A DNA stretch of 64,000 bases. Source: Fuerstiella sp. GTDB taxonomy: Bacteria > Planctomycetota > Planctomycetia > Planctomycetales > Planctomycetaceae. The first letter of the stretch is position 1. Each line of letters begins with the position of its first letter. The notes under the pieces were generated by a model, which worked only from the letters and a program-made list of their open reading frames with translations, was not told the origin of the DNA and searched no databases. A program made the position numbers and the translations under genes. The stretch is taken from NCBI GenBank assembly GCA_022447225.1, contig JAKVAZ010000009.1:253886-317885 (forward strand), given 5' to 3'. Positions 9,702 to 19,122 of this stretch are shown here, piece after piece.

Positions 9702-11786
9702 TTAGAATTTGTGCTGGCCAAATGGATTCTTCATGAATCGATTCAGCACGCCGGCAGAATTTCTGTGGTTGACCGGTTCTTCAGTGTCGGTGCGCAGACC
9801 TGCTTCAACGTCTGAAACATCAGTCTGCCGAAACGTTGATGAATTGTCATCCCTCGTTTGATTCGCCGACACTGTTGCAGGCTCTTCATTAATTTCGGGG
9901 CTTGTTCCTTCTGCATGCTGAGACGGATTGCGAAGTGTGGTCAGATTAAGGTCTTGGATATCTCCGTCTACCTGCACATCATCAATGCGATCGAAGATAC
10001 CCGGTGTTCTGGATGGAGTCCCTACCTTCCTGTCCGTTTCCAACTCACCGCTGCCTACCTTCTGAATGTAGGTACGGCCCGCCTGCGGCAGTCGATCAAT
10101 ACCAAGTTCTCCCGGCAGATTGTCCTGTTGTTCAGCCTCAATCATGAACTGAACAACGTCAGGATACGCCGCTTTCAATTCACCCACTGTCTTAAGTATG
10201 TCTACCAGCCGGCGACTGCACGTTCGACGTACGGTATCCTGTCCAAGCTGATACTGTGAAATCTCGACCGTCTCATCACCGTCGTGACCGATGACACGGA
10301 TCTTGTTACCCACATTCAGCACTGCCGGCAGCAGCAGTTTCTGATTGACTCCGAAAACTGTGATTTCCGGACTGCGACGCCGGGCCAGATGTACGGCAGA
10401 CGCACCGCTGGAATCAATCTGCCGCAAAACAAATCTATTTTTGAAACGTATGGTATTAAGAGAACGGTCATTGTCATTAACTTCGGAAATAGCACGAACG
10501 GCTCCATAGCGAGCTTCCAGTGACTTCGCATCGAGCAGTTCGCGCAGAGCAAGCATGGACTGAGCCGTATCCATTGTCGTCAATGCGGCTAAAGCATAAA
10601 CGCGAAAAGCCGGTTCATCCCGTGCTGCAACTTTAAGAATGTGTACGGCGTCCGACTCCTGTGAATCCTGAAGATAGGCGAGTGCTTCAGCTGCAAAGAA
10701 CTTCACATCACCATGCGGAGACTTCAGGCCCGCCAGCAGAAACGGTTTTGCATCGTTTCCAACGGCCTCCAGCTGGACAGCAGCGAGTGCTGACGACTCG
10801 GGGACCAGCAGACGTTCAGCCTGTCCTTCCAGTCTCAGCCGTCGGGCGACTTCGTTCTCTGCCAGCGGAATACTTCGAATAACATGGTGGAAGCGAGGAA
10901 AATTATTTCTGTAAATCGGATGAGGATGCAGTTTGATCAAAGCATCAGTTCTGGCAACTGCCAGTTCCTGCTGACGTCCAAATCTGTCATAGCGCTGAAA
11001 GCGTGCTGAAACTGCGTCGGCGATCTGCTTTGCCTTTCGCACGCTTTGAAATCGCCTGCGAATCACGATATCCAGTTCACGATTTGTCGTTGCGGTTGCT
11101 CCGCCCGGAATGCTTCCTCTTCCCATAAGCCCGTTTGATTCAGAACTTCCCTGAGTTGCCCCGAAGGCTGTCAGCACCGGCCCCTCCGCCAGGGCATATT
11201 CATCGCCTCTGTGCGTACCGTGGCCGCGAATTTCAGTTTCTTCAAATAATCGAGTTGCCAGCAGATAGCCTCCTCTGAGACTGTTACCCTTTGTGTTTAC
11301 CGGCAACGTCACTCGCACATCAAACGGCTGTCCCTTACGGACAAAAGCCGGCAAATACGCCGTAACCACTACCAGCGCTGTATTAGGACTGCTCAAAATT
11401 TTAGAAGGTGATGGAATCCTGCGTCGCGCCATCTCTCTCTGGAGATCAGTTCGCAGCGTTGACGGCGGCGGATTACCCCCCGTACCGTCCAGGTTTACGA
11501 CAAGCCCCACACCTCGAAGTGGCACCAGTGTGTTTCCCTGAACACTGATGTAGTCACCCAGCAGCGGAGTTTCGAGTGAGGTGTCAAAGTCGTCCAATAC
11601 AGTCTTTTTGACCGCGTCTTTATCTACTGAATCTCGCCGGACGAATTCCGTAAGCCGTGACGTGACAGCGTTAGACGGCAATTGAAGCAGGCTGCTGGTG
11701 CAACCGCAGCAAATAAAAGCCATTGCGGCAAGTAACAGGAACAGAAATTGCCGGGTATCGTGCTGAATGTCAGGATCAGCGTTCAT
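9702..11786 (-). CDS. FlgI-like (P-ring domain) lipoprotein with HEAT-like repeats
   Basis: A 694-residue predicted lipoprotein. A hydrophobic segment runs into CCGC about 25 residues from the start, a plausible lipobox. Residues about 75-330 resemble the flagellar P-ring protein FlgI: LVPLRGVGLVVNLDGTG, TALVVVTAYLPAF and NSLRGGYLLATRL correspond to FlgI's GYGLVVGLDGTGD, VMVTATLPPF and SLRGGTLL. Residues about 335-455 are HEAT-like helical repeats (AAVQLEAVG, FFAAEALAYL, AFRVYALAAL, ARYGAVRAI). The C-terminal 130 residues are polar and probably disordered. FlgI is about 365 residues and is not a lipoprotein, and no flagellar gene is nearby, so a non-flagellar envelope role is likely. ATG 11786 was preferred to a TTG 30 bases upstream. 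Confidence 0.75.
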   Translation of the reverse strand: MNADPDIQHDTRQFLFLLLAAMAFICCGCTSSLLQLPSNAVTSRLTEFVRRDSVDKDAVKKTVLDDFDTSLETPLLGDYISVQGNTLVPLRGVGLVVNLDGTGGNPPPSTLRTDLQREMARRRIPSPSKILSSPNTALVVVTAYLPAFVRKGQPFDVRVTLPVNTKGNSLRGGYLLATRLFEETEIRGHGTHRGDEYALAEGPVLTAFGATQGSSESNGLMGRGSIPGGATATTNRELDIVIRRRFQSVRKAKQIADAVSARFQRYDRFGRQQELAVARTDALIKLHPHPIYRNNFPRFHHVIRSIPLAENEVARRLRLEGQAERLLVPESSALAAVQLEAVGNDAKPFLLAGLKSPHGDVKFFAAEALAYLQDSQESDAVHILKVAARDEPAFRVYALAALTTMDTAQSMLALRELLDAKSLEARYGAVRAISEVNDNDRSLNTIRFKNRFVLRQIDSSGASAVHLARRRSPEITVFGVNQKLLLPAVLNVGNKIRVIGHDGDETVEISQYQLGQDTVRRTCSRRLVDILKTVGELKAAYPDVVQFMIEAEQQDNLPGELGIDRLPQAGRTYIQKVGSGELETDRKVGTPSRTPGIFDRIDDVQVDGDIQDLNLTTLRNPSQHAEGTSPEINEEPATVSANQTRDDNSSTFRQTDVSDVEAGLRTDTEEPVNHRNSAGVLNRFMKNPFGQHKF

Positions 11787-12493
11787 GGGATGGTTTCCGG
11801 CAGAAGGATTAACCAAAACCGCCCGACCTGACTGTCGCGATTCGATTCAACGGTCACAAATCAACGTGAGCCCGTAAAACCAGTGATGATCGGAAGTGCA
11901 GGAAGGCAGAGAGGGGACACAAGGACGAGGTCGCGAACGCGACGTGTAAAAAAAAGAAGTGTTGCGATCGGAGGTTGGTTCCCTGTTTTGGAGTCAAACA
12001 CGGAAGGTTACGACCGGAAAACCACCATTCGAGCACAAAACCACGTGGAAAACAGCGGCACACTACGATGCAGTTGAGAGGATGGTCAAGATGCTTCAAC
12101 CGGTTGACCAGACCATTCAGTCGGTCGTCGGACAGATGCAAACCTGTTCCGGCAAAATCCTGCTTTGCGAATCAGCCTTCGGCAATAAGCTTGAAGCTAA
12201 CCTGCAGGTTGTGCGTCTGAGGACGCATCACCGTGGTAAAAATTCGTTAGTCAGGTCGTCATACGTTCACGATAAGCGTTAACAGCAAGCTTCACCGGTG
12301 CCAAAATGAGTAATTGTGGAAATGGGAAGGGGCGATCCTCGCTGTATGCGATTCGCCAACGCCGTTGTAAATCCGTGCGTAGTCGATGAACAGTGACGCT
12401 GCTCATTCTTGCCCATCGCCCAAAAATTAACGCAACCATAACAATAACAACACCTTACGAGATTTTTGGGCCACGCAACGTTAGGATATCCCT
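11787..12493. other. Divergent intergenic region, 707 bases
   Basis: It separates the minus-strand FlgI-like gene from the plus-strand membrane/TPR gene and should hold both promoters. Short open frames exist on both strands (for example 11959-12282 plus and 11854-12141 minus), but none has a ribosome site or a recognisable protein pattern. No tRNA, strong hairpin or repeat was found. Confidence 0.5.
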
Positions 12494-15400
12494 GTGACAG
12501 ATTCAAATGCATCACTTCCTGAGTCTGCGGACGATGACTCGCAACTCACAATGGGCACTGCGTGGACTGCTTCCGGGGACGACCTTCCTGAGCTGGAGGA
12601 ATTGACACCCGAACTTGTTGAAGAAGAGGCAATCCGAGGCGACTTCATGCTGCGGGGTGCTGCCATTCTGCTGGCAGTGCTGTTCAGTTTCGGTCAGATT
12701 GCCGACAGCAGAGTTCTGATCCACATCCGGTCCGGCAACTTTATGCAGGCAAATGGTTTTCTGCCTCCGAGGACGGACGTATTTTCTTTCGCCAACGAGG
12801 GGCAGCCGACGGCCAATCTCAACTGGCTGTTCGATCATTTAATTGGTTCGGTCTGGGCTGTGGGCGGTGCGACCGGCCTGACGATCCTCAAGGTCTGCGC
12901 GGGTGGTCTGATCGCCTGGCTGCTCACACGTATTTCCGTCGCCGGATTGCCGACGTGGTGGAATTCAATTTGCGGAGTGATCGCCATTGCTGCCTGTACG
13001 TCCGACCTGATGCCAGTCACTGATTTGGTGACACTATCCGGACTGATGGTGATCCTCTGTTTGCTGCATGGGGCAATCGAGGGCAAAGTCGCCGGATTAA
13101 TCTGGAAGACCCCGCTCACAATCGCCATTTGGACCAACATGGATCCACATGCCTGGCTTGGTGTCGTCGCACTGCTCCTATTCAGTGCCGGATGGAGTTT
13201 TGCATCAGGCGCGAAAAAGATTCTGCCGGCAGCCGCACCATCCGTAATGTGGAAAACCACCGGAATTTCCGCGGCCGCATTATTGTTCAATCCGTTTCCC
13301 GCTGCGTCTTTCCTCTCAGTTCTTCACACATACCAGGTGGAATATCCGGCGCTGCGGGCACTGTATCCACTGAATGCAGAGACAGTCACAATTCTGGACG
13401 GACGAACGGAGTACTATTCGTTGTTCAATCCTGAGGTGTGGGGTGGATTCGAGTTTGGATATGTGGCCGCAATTTTAGTGATTCTGTTGGCTGTGGTTGC
13501 ATTGGTTCTGTCCAGGGATCGACGCGACGCTCCATGGACCTTTGTACTGTCCGGTTTCATTATTCTTGCCGCTTTGTCGATCCATGAACTGCCGGCGACA
13601 GCACTGGTTGCCGCTGCCGTCGCCGGTACAGTCGGTCAGCGGTGGTATCAGAAGACATTTCCTCAGGAATATACAGTTAAAGCGTCGGAAGTTCTGTTTT
13701 CACGAACTGGCCGGGCACTCACGGTCCTGTCTTTTGCCGCACTTGGGTTTCTCGTGGTAATGGACCGCCTGCCTACTCGCACACCGGTAGGCTTAGGGTT
13801 CACAAAGGATCTGAAGACGACGTTGACGGCACTGGATAAACAGTTACAGACGTTACCCGAGGAAGCACGTGTACTGCACTCACGCGTCGATCTCGGCAAC
13901 TTTTTAATCTGGACCAACCGAAAGAGCTACATCGACACCCGACTTACTCAGTTTGGCCATCCGGACGCGACGGACTCAGCGATTAGTCGGTACCTGAATT
14001 TGCGAAAGAAGACATTCAATGCAGCAAGAACTATCGCAAACAGCGATACCGTTTCAGCTTCGGAAGATTCGGAGAGTCAGGAGGCTTCGACCGAGCAGGA
14101 TAAAACATCTGTGGATGATGACAGCGAAGTGCGTGAACAACTGCAGGCAGAAGGAATTACACATTTCATCGCCGGCCTGTATCCGCCTGAATCGCCGCAC
14201 ATGAACACGTTGCTGGCACTCAGCGCCGATTCCGAATCGTGGCGATTAACCAGTCTAGAATCCTCATCCGCTGTATTCGCCTATTTGCCCAGAAACGATG
14301 CGGAAGACGACGCGATGCAGGTGGATCTGGTGAAGGACACTTTTCGTGATGTTGAACCGACGACAGACTTTCGATTTGAATTCGCCCGGGAAAAAGGATT
14401 CTACGAACGGTATCTCTATCGAACGCGAAAGACTCATCCCGAAGAGTTAAGAAAAACGCGTCTGTTTCTGGCCCTGTCGGACACTCCGGCATCTCTCATG
14501 ACCGCAATTCGGGCGGCCAACCGACTTGTCACCCAGGATGACCAGAATGCGGACGGGTTCTATTTTCTGGCGACGGCCTACGCTCGCCTGGCTTTACTGG
14601 AATCCCGAATTGTACAGCAAACAGGTAGTCGATATGCCGACGACATGAGATATATGCAGATTGTGATGGCCGGACGACAGGCTGTCACCATTGATCCGGA
14701 GCACGTATCTGCCTGGAATTTACTTTACACCGTTTATGTTCAACGGGGAAAACTTGATCAGGCACTTGAATGTCTGAATAGGACACTGCCGTTACTGGAA
14801 CGGAATATAAGCAACGATGCCAGCGACCAGCAGCGGCAGAACATAACACAGCTTCGGGAAACACAGGAACGACTCAGAGATACGGTAACAAGCCTGGAAG
14901 TCCAGCTGGCAGAAGAAGCTCAGCAGATATCCTCCGAGAATCCTGCTGAGCAGGGAGCAGTGCAGTACTCGATTGCTGCGAATGCTGCCTCCAGAGGACA
15001 TCTCCGTGCAGCCTTGATCCAGTTACAGACAAACCTGGAGGACATCAGAAAGGCCCCACAGGCCTTTGGGCTGGCAGAGACGCTGCGCGGACAACTCCTG
15101 ATGGAGACCGGAGCACTGCAGGACGGTTACAATCTCTACCGCCAGCTGGATTCAATGGCCGGCCAGGAATCCGAAGCCGAATCCGAAGCTTACCCCTGGA
15201 CCACCATGTCAGTGATTGCTCAACTCGGGCTGGGATCGTATGAAAGCACGCCCGATGGAACACCAAGTCCGGCAGATAGAATGAGGCAGTATGCCAATGA
15301 ACTGAAAATGACCGGCAACAGTCCGGAAATTCGTGTCCGCTCGCTGGCCACACTCCCACTAATCGCATCGATAGAGACCACATTGCGTTCAAATGCTGTG

Positions 15401-15787
15401 ACTCAATGGCCTTTGTCACAGCTGATCCAGTGCAGTGTGCCGATGCGTTCAGCACCAGCGACCCATGTTGAACCTCGCTTCATCCAGGCCATGATTGAAA
15501 TCGAAGCAGGCAGTGTCGACACGGCCCGTTTGAGTCTGAAGAGCGTAATGACCGAGTATGGCGAAACACCTTACCGGACACTTGCCGGATTGTATCTGAC
15601 GATGCTGGAAGAGGACTTGGGGGATTTTGCTGAACAGAATACGATGTATCCTTGGGAAGACTGGCCTGATCTCGGATTTATCAACCCAGTCACTGAAGAG
15701 CCAGTCACTGAAGAGCCAGTCACTGAAGAGCCAGTCACTGAAGAGCCAGTCACTGAAGAGCCAGTCACTGAAGAGCCAGTGTCGTAG
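12494..15787 (+). CDS. Large polytopic membrane protein with TPR-like C-terminus and PVTEE repeat tail
   Basis: 1097 residues, not assigned to a named family. After a 50-residue acidic N-terminus come roughly ten hydrophobic segments (about residues 52-425) in a pattern like GT39/GT-C-type membrane glycosyltransferases. A soluble part follows (LHSRVDLGNFLIWTNRKSYIDTRLTQF-type segment near 450-490), then alpha-helical TPR-like repeats (about 660-1000), including a tetratricopeptide-like ADGFYFLATAYARLAL and AWNLLYTVYVQRGKLDQALE. The last 32 residues are six copies of PVTEE. The start is GTG 12494 with AGGA 7 bases before it. The C-terminal tail faces the end of the halogenase-like gene, only 35 bases away. 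Function unknown; a glycan or surface assembly role is a guess. Confidence 0.8.
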   Translation: MTDSNASLPESADDDSQLTMGTAWTASGDDLPELEELTPELVEEEAIRGDFMLRGAAILLAVLFSFGQIADSRVLIHIRSGNFMQANGFLPPRTDVFSFANEGQPTANLNWLFDHLIGSVWAVGGATGLTILKVCAGGLIAWLLTRISVAGLPTWWNSICGVIAIAACTSDLMPVTDLVTLSGLMVILCLLHGAIEGKVAGLIWKTPLTIAIWTNMDPHAWLGVVALLLFSAGWSFASGAKKILPAAAPSVMWKTTGISAAALLFNPFPAASFLSVLHTYQVEYPALRALYPLNAETVTILDGRTEYYSLFNPEVWGGFEFGYVAAILVILLAVVALVLSRDRRDAPWTFVLSGFIILAALSIHELPATALVAAAVAGTVGQRWYQKTFPQEYTVKASEVLFSRTGRALTVLSFAALGFLVVMDRLPTRTPVGLGFTKDLKTTLTALDKQLQTLPEEARVLHSRVDLGNFLIWTNRKSYIDTRLTQFGHPDATDSAISRYLNLRKKTFNAARTIANSDTVSASEDSESQEASTEQDKTSVDDDSEVREQLQAEGITHFIAGLYPPESPHMNTLLALSADSESWRLTSLESSSAVFAYLPRNDAEDDAMQVDLVKDTFRDVEPTTDFRFEFAREKGFYERYLYRTRKTHPEELRKTRLFLALSDTPASLMTAIRAANRLVTQDDQNADGFYFLATAYARLALLESRIVQQTGSRYADDMRYMQIVMAGRQAVTIDPEHVSAWNLLYTVYVQRGKLDQALECLNRTLPLLERNISNDASDQQRQNITQLRETQERLRDTVTSLEVQLAEEAQQISSENPAEQGAVQYSIAANAASRGHLRAALIQLQTNLEDIRKAPQAFGLAETLRGQLLMETGALQDGYNLYRQLDSMAGQESEAESEAYPWTTMSVIAQLGLGSYESTPDGTPSPADRMRQYANELKMTGNSPEIRVRSLATLPLIASIETTLRSNAVTQWPLSQLIQCSVPMRSAPATHVEPRFIQAMIEIEAGSVDTARLSLKSVMTEYGETPYRTLAGLYLTMLEEDLGDFAEQNTMYPWEDWPDLGFINPVTEEPVTEEPVTEEPVTEEPVTEEPVTEEPVS
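15686..15781 (+). repeat. 15-bp in-frame tandem repeat encoding PVTEE
   Basis: Six perfect copies of CCAGTCACTGAAGAG followed by a partial copy, at the very 3' end of the membrane/TPR gene. Every copy is identical at the DNA level, including third codon positions, so the array expanded recently. Each unit adds five residues without changing the frame, and the gene stops immediately afterwards. Confidence 0.97.
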
Positions 15788-15822
15788 ACTGTTTCTCAAC
15801 TCACGAAGTACCCGGTGCCAGT

Positions 15823-17109
15823 CTATTGGGCAACCGGAGGCTGAATGTGCCCCATTGCCTCAAACATTTTTCCAACACCCGGTTTAAAGACATCGCCAAC
15901 CAGAATATCGACCAGATTGGAATGGAACTGAGGGTACTGCTTTAGAAAGGAAGCGAAGCTGAAATCCGGGGCATAAAAGGCATAAGCCAGTTGCCGAAAA
16001 TTTTCAATACCCTGCTTGTACAACGGCTGCCACTGCCCCAGACGTTCCCCGGACGTATCACCCCGCTCCAGTGCTTCGTGAATCGAATCAGCCGCAAATT
16101 CCCCTCCCTTTAATGCCAGAAATACTCCGCTGGAATAGACGGGGTCGACAAACCCAAACGCATCGCCTACCAGCAGCCAGCCGGACCCCGCTCCGGTCCC
16201 CGCATAATACGAGAAATCACGTGTCGTGAAAAAATCTCCGCATTGCTCTGCAGCAGTAAGCCTCTGGGCCATCGCCGGACAGCGTGCCAGTTCGCGGGCA
16301 AACGATTCAGCAGGAGTTCCGGTCTCCTTCCCGAACAGATAAGGTATGTCACCGGTACACCCAACGCTGACCAGGTCGTCCGGAAGTGGAATGTACCAAA
16401 ACCAGGATTTCTTGCCGCCGGTCTGCATGATCAGCGTAGCACCTTCGTCGCGGCCTGAGTCACGCTGTGCTCCACGAAAGTAGCCCCAGACAGTTCCTTT
16501 TCTCAAATACGGATCTCGAACGCGGTCCCGACGACGATTGCTGATAAATGCCGACTGACCGGTCGCATCAACGACCACTGTGGCCGAAACCGTTGTTTCC
16601 GTTTTTTGCCCGTTCTTAGGTTTCAGCTGAACCCGCACGCCGGTCGCCCGCTCGCCGTCAAACAGTACTTCGGTCACCTGTGCAGAAGTGTGCACCACAG
16701 TACCGAGTTCGCGGGCCCGGTCCAGAATCATGCGATCAAAGTCACTGCGAATGACCTGCCAGGTAACACTGCTTTCGTGAGGTTTGTGCAGGTCGAAATA
16801 AAACGGTGCCGACTCTCGGAATCCATCGCTGACAAACTGAACGCTGTATTTGCGGGGAAATGCAGACTCAGTGAGCTGCTGCAGCAGTCCCAGTCGTCGC
16901 AAAGTCCACCAGGTCTCGGGAATCAGCGACTCACCAACATGAAACCTGGGAACGGTGGATCTTTCCAGCAGGAGAACACGATGACCGTACTCTGCAACAA
17001 GCGCTGCTGTCGTTGCTCCTGCCGGACCTCCACCGATCACAATGACATCCCAGTGTCCGGCGACGGACGGCAGGTAATCGACTGTGGTTTGAGGGGTCAC
17101 TGGATTCAT
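15823..17109 (-). CDS. FAD-dependent oxidoreductase, flavin-halogenase-like
   Basis: A 428-residue flavoprotein of the halogenase/geranylgeranyl-reductase-like monooxygenase family. FAD-binding GGGPAG is at 26-31, PRFHVGES at 54-61, DATG at 181-184 and GDAFGFVDPVYSSG at 315-328. Residues 236-241 read WFWYIP, matching the WxWxIP motif regarded as diagnostic of flavin-dependent halogenases. K87 (FPRKYSVQF) sits where the catalytic lysine of these enzymes lies, although the surrounding residues are less typical. It is the last gene of a three-gene operon, 46 bases after the chorismate-lyase-like gene, so a hydroxybenzoate-type substrate is plausible. A halogenase needs reduced flavin from a reductase, and none is encoded here. 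Related enzymes without halogenase activity exist in pigment clusters, so the reaction is unproven. Confidence 0.8.
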   Translation of the reverse strand: MNPVTPQTTVDYLPSVAGHWDVIVIGGGPAGATTAALVAEYGHRVLLLERSTVPRFHVGESLIPETWWTLRRLGLLQQLTESAFPRKYSVQFVSDGFRESAPFYFDLHKPHESSVTWQVIRSDFDRMILDRARELGTVVHTSAQVTEVLFDGERATGVRVQLKPKNGQKTETTVSATVVVDATGQSAFISNRRRDRVRDPYLRKGTVWGYFRGAQRDSGRDEGATLIMQTGGKKSWFWYIPLPDDLVSVGCTGDIPYLFGKETGTPAESFARELARCPAMAQRLTAAEQCGDFFTTRDFSYYAGTGAGSGWLLVGDAFGFVDPVYSSGVFLALKGGEFAADSIHEALERGDTSGERLGQWQPLYKQGIENFRQLAYAFYAPDFSFASFLKQYPQFHSNLVDILVGDVFKPGVGKMFEAMGHIQPPVAQ

Positions 17110-17155
17110 TAGTTCACAACTTGTGCTTTACCACTCATCATAGAACCAAATTCCG

Positions 17156-17698
17156 TCACGACAATGGGGATGATACTTCAAACAAATCCACTGCAGGCTG
17201 CCCATCGCAGAAAATCGTTGCCATCCGACCGTACGTTGTCTCTCTCTCGTTCATCCGGAGATAATGCGCCAGTCCCGGACCTGCGTTCAGTCTGATAATT
17301 GCTCCCAGGTCGATGTGTCGCAACACGTTGTGCTGAATCAGCACACGCCCCATTGGAATCTTCCGGGACTCAATCTCCTGTCTTACGGAATCCGTTACGA
17401 AATTAAAGTTGAAACGAACGATTCCGAACTGCACGATTTCACGGGTAGCGTCATTCCGCAGGAGAATCTTACGACAATACAAATCGTCGACAAATCCGGA
17501 ATCAATGACCTCCACTTCAACAGCACAGTCATGATAGGCTTCCATGGTCACGGTCATATGATGTTCGTGAACCAGCATGCGGTGATACGGTTCCGGCACG
17601 GCTTCCCGTGCTACGTGCTCCGCCTGATGATACAACGGTGTGCATTCAGTTTCGGGAAAAAGAGATACAAGTTTTTCGAGTTCGATGAGTGGATTCAC
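17156..17698 (-). CDS. Chorismate-lyase-like protein (UbiC/DUF98 superfamily)
   Basis: 180 residues, fitting the chorismate pyruvate-lyase superfamily. Matching features are an N-terminal strand pattern MLVHEHHMTVTMEAYH, a central block CRKILLRNDATREIVQFG, then IPMGRVLIQHNVLRH, like the PLG-VL--H block of DUF98/Rv2949c-type lyases, and the final YGRMATIFCDGQPAVDLFEV, like the RR-x-I-x-x-x-G-x-P-x-x-x-x-E ending. Characterised members split chorismate into 4-hydroxybenzoate and pyruvate. The start is GTG at 17698; the gene begins 37 bases after the radical SAM gene stops and ends 46 bases before the halogenase-like gene, so it is the middle gene of an operon. No ubiquinone genes are nearby. 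The assignment rests on motif memory rather than alignment. Confidence 0.7.
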   Translation of the reverse strand: MNPLIELEKLVSLFPETECTPLYHQAEHVAREAVPEPYHRMLVHEHHMTVTMEAYHDCAVEVEVIDSGFVDDLYCRKILLRNDATREIVQFGIVRFNFNFVTDSVRQEIESRKIPMGRVLIQHNVLRHIDLGAIIRLNAGPGLAHYLRMNERETTYGRMATIFCDGQPAVDLFEVSSPLS

Positions 17699-17735
17699 GT
17701 TGATATTGACCGAAGATGTTTAACTAAAAACGGGA

Positions 17736-19046
17736 TCACGAATAGCGAACAGCCCGATGCTCTTCTTCGAAGTATTCGGGCAGCAGGCTGTCAACCTGCA
17801 ACAGGCCCCGGCGAGTGAGTTCGACTCGATCACCATTGACTGTCAGATAACCGGCAGCACACTGATTATCGAAAGCCTGTCGAAACTCTTCCAGAATATC
17901 CACGCCGAATTTTTCCTCAAAGGATGAGGCCTGAATGTGGCCTTCCTTCATTTGCAGCACCATTTCACGAATCAGCAGTTGTCTGGCCGATGGCTGCAGG
18001 GCTCGATTCAGTGGTAATCGTCCCTCACTGACCGCTGCCGTATAGTCTTCAATCACGTCCAGATTCTGATAGTGCACACCCTGAAAGTGTCCAAAAGAAG
18101 AAACACCGGTAGCGATGAGATCACAGCCGCGCCACACATTGTCCCGATAAACAAACTGATCCAGATCCGGATCACGCACGAGTTCGTTGCCGCTTGAAAT
18201 GTGATAGCCCGCTTCAATCAGTCGATCCATCGCCTGACTGACCCACTGCCTTTTTTTTGCCCAGTCAGCAACAGGGGAGCCAACTCCCCGGTCACGCATC
18301 TCTTTTGAATATACGGTATTGAAAGGCAATTCCATCTGGTAAATCGTGATATTGTCGGGACATAACTCAACTGCCTGTTCAATACAGTGTTCCCAGTTGT
18401 CGTCGGACTCCCCCACCATTCCTGCAATCAAATCGATGTTCACCTGAGGAAAACCAACCTGCTGGATCCAGCCCCACGCTTTATGGATTTCCGGAGACAA
18501 ATGCGCACGGCCATTGTTTTCAAGAATTCCGTCATCGAAGTTCTCCACTCCCAATGACAGCCGCGTGACTCCGATTTCACGAAGTGTTCTGAGTTTCTCC
18601 AGACTGAGAGTTCCTGGTTCACATTCAAATGTCACTTCGCTGGCATTGTCCCAGGAAACGTGCTCCGACATACGCCGGCGAAGTGACTGCAGTTGACGCG
18701 CACTGAGATACGACGGTGTGCCACCACCGAAATAAACAAACAACAGTTCCCGATCACCCATACCGGGGCACCGGCTAACGAGTTCGATTTCCCGAATCAG
18801 ACTCTGGACATATTCTTCAATTCGCTTCGCATTCTGATTTGTGTATACGCGAAAGTAACAAAACTTACAGCGTTTGCGACAAAACGGAATATGAATGTAC
18901 AGTCCCAGCGGACTGTTCGTCGTCGGAGGAACATCCAACGCCCGTTTCAGTTTGGGAACATGAGACGAATTCCACAGTGAAAACGGTGGATAATTCGAGA
19001 TAAAATAGCTGCCCGGCTCTGTTGTCGAGGAGGTATCGATGGTCAT
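17736..19046 (-). CDS. Radical SAM protein, HemN/HemW/HutW-like
   Basis: A 436-residue radical SAM enzyme. [14 protein letters not shown] (residues 50-63) supplies the 4Fe-4S cluster cysteines C56, C60 and C63 in CxxxCxxC spacing, GGGTP is at 107-111, and a SAM-binding glutamate strand (FECEPGTLS) and [10 protein letters not shown] follow. The C-terminal 100 residues look like the HemN-type accessory domain. The family includes oxygen-independent coproporphyrinogen oxidase, HemW haem chaperones, haem-degrading ChuW/HutW and HemN-like methyltransferases or cyclopropanases, so the family name does not fix the reaction. ATG 19046 was chosen over TTG 19058. It is the first gene of the operon with the chorismate-lyase-like and halogenase-like genes, which points to a tailoring role rather than haem synthesis (inference). 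Confidence 0.85.
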   Translation of the reverse strand: MTIDTSSTTEPGSYFISNYPPFSLWNSSHVPKLKRALDVPPTTNSPLGLYIHIPFCRKRCKFCYFRVYTNQNAKRIEEYVQSLIREIELVSRCPGMGDRELLFVYFGGGTPSYLSARQLQSLRRRMSEHVSWDNASEVTFECEPGTLSLEKLRTLREIGVTRLSLGVENFDDGILENNGRAHLSPEIHKAWGWIQQVGFPQVNIDLIAGMVGESDDNWEHCIEQAVELCPDNITIYQMELPFNTVYSKEMRDRGVGSPVADWAKKRQWVSQAMDRLIEAGYHISSGNELVRDPDLDQFVYRDNVWRGCDLIATGVSSFGHFQGVHYQNLDVIEDYTAAVSEGRLPLNRALQPSARQLLIREMVLQMKEGHIQASSFEEKFGVDILEEFRQAFDNQCAAGYLTVNGDRVELTRRGLLQVDSLLPEYFEEEHRAVRYS

Positions 19047-19122
19047 AACGTACAGCAACTAAACTGATAACGGAAAAACATAATCGACTTGCCGCTCAGC
19101 GAGATTCTTTAACGACCGGCCG

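Noticed and set aside
11959-12282. A 107-codon open frame in the divergent region before the membrane/TPR gene.
   Set aside because: No ribosome site, no recognisable motifs, and competing frames on the other strand.
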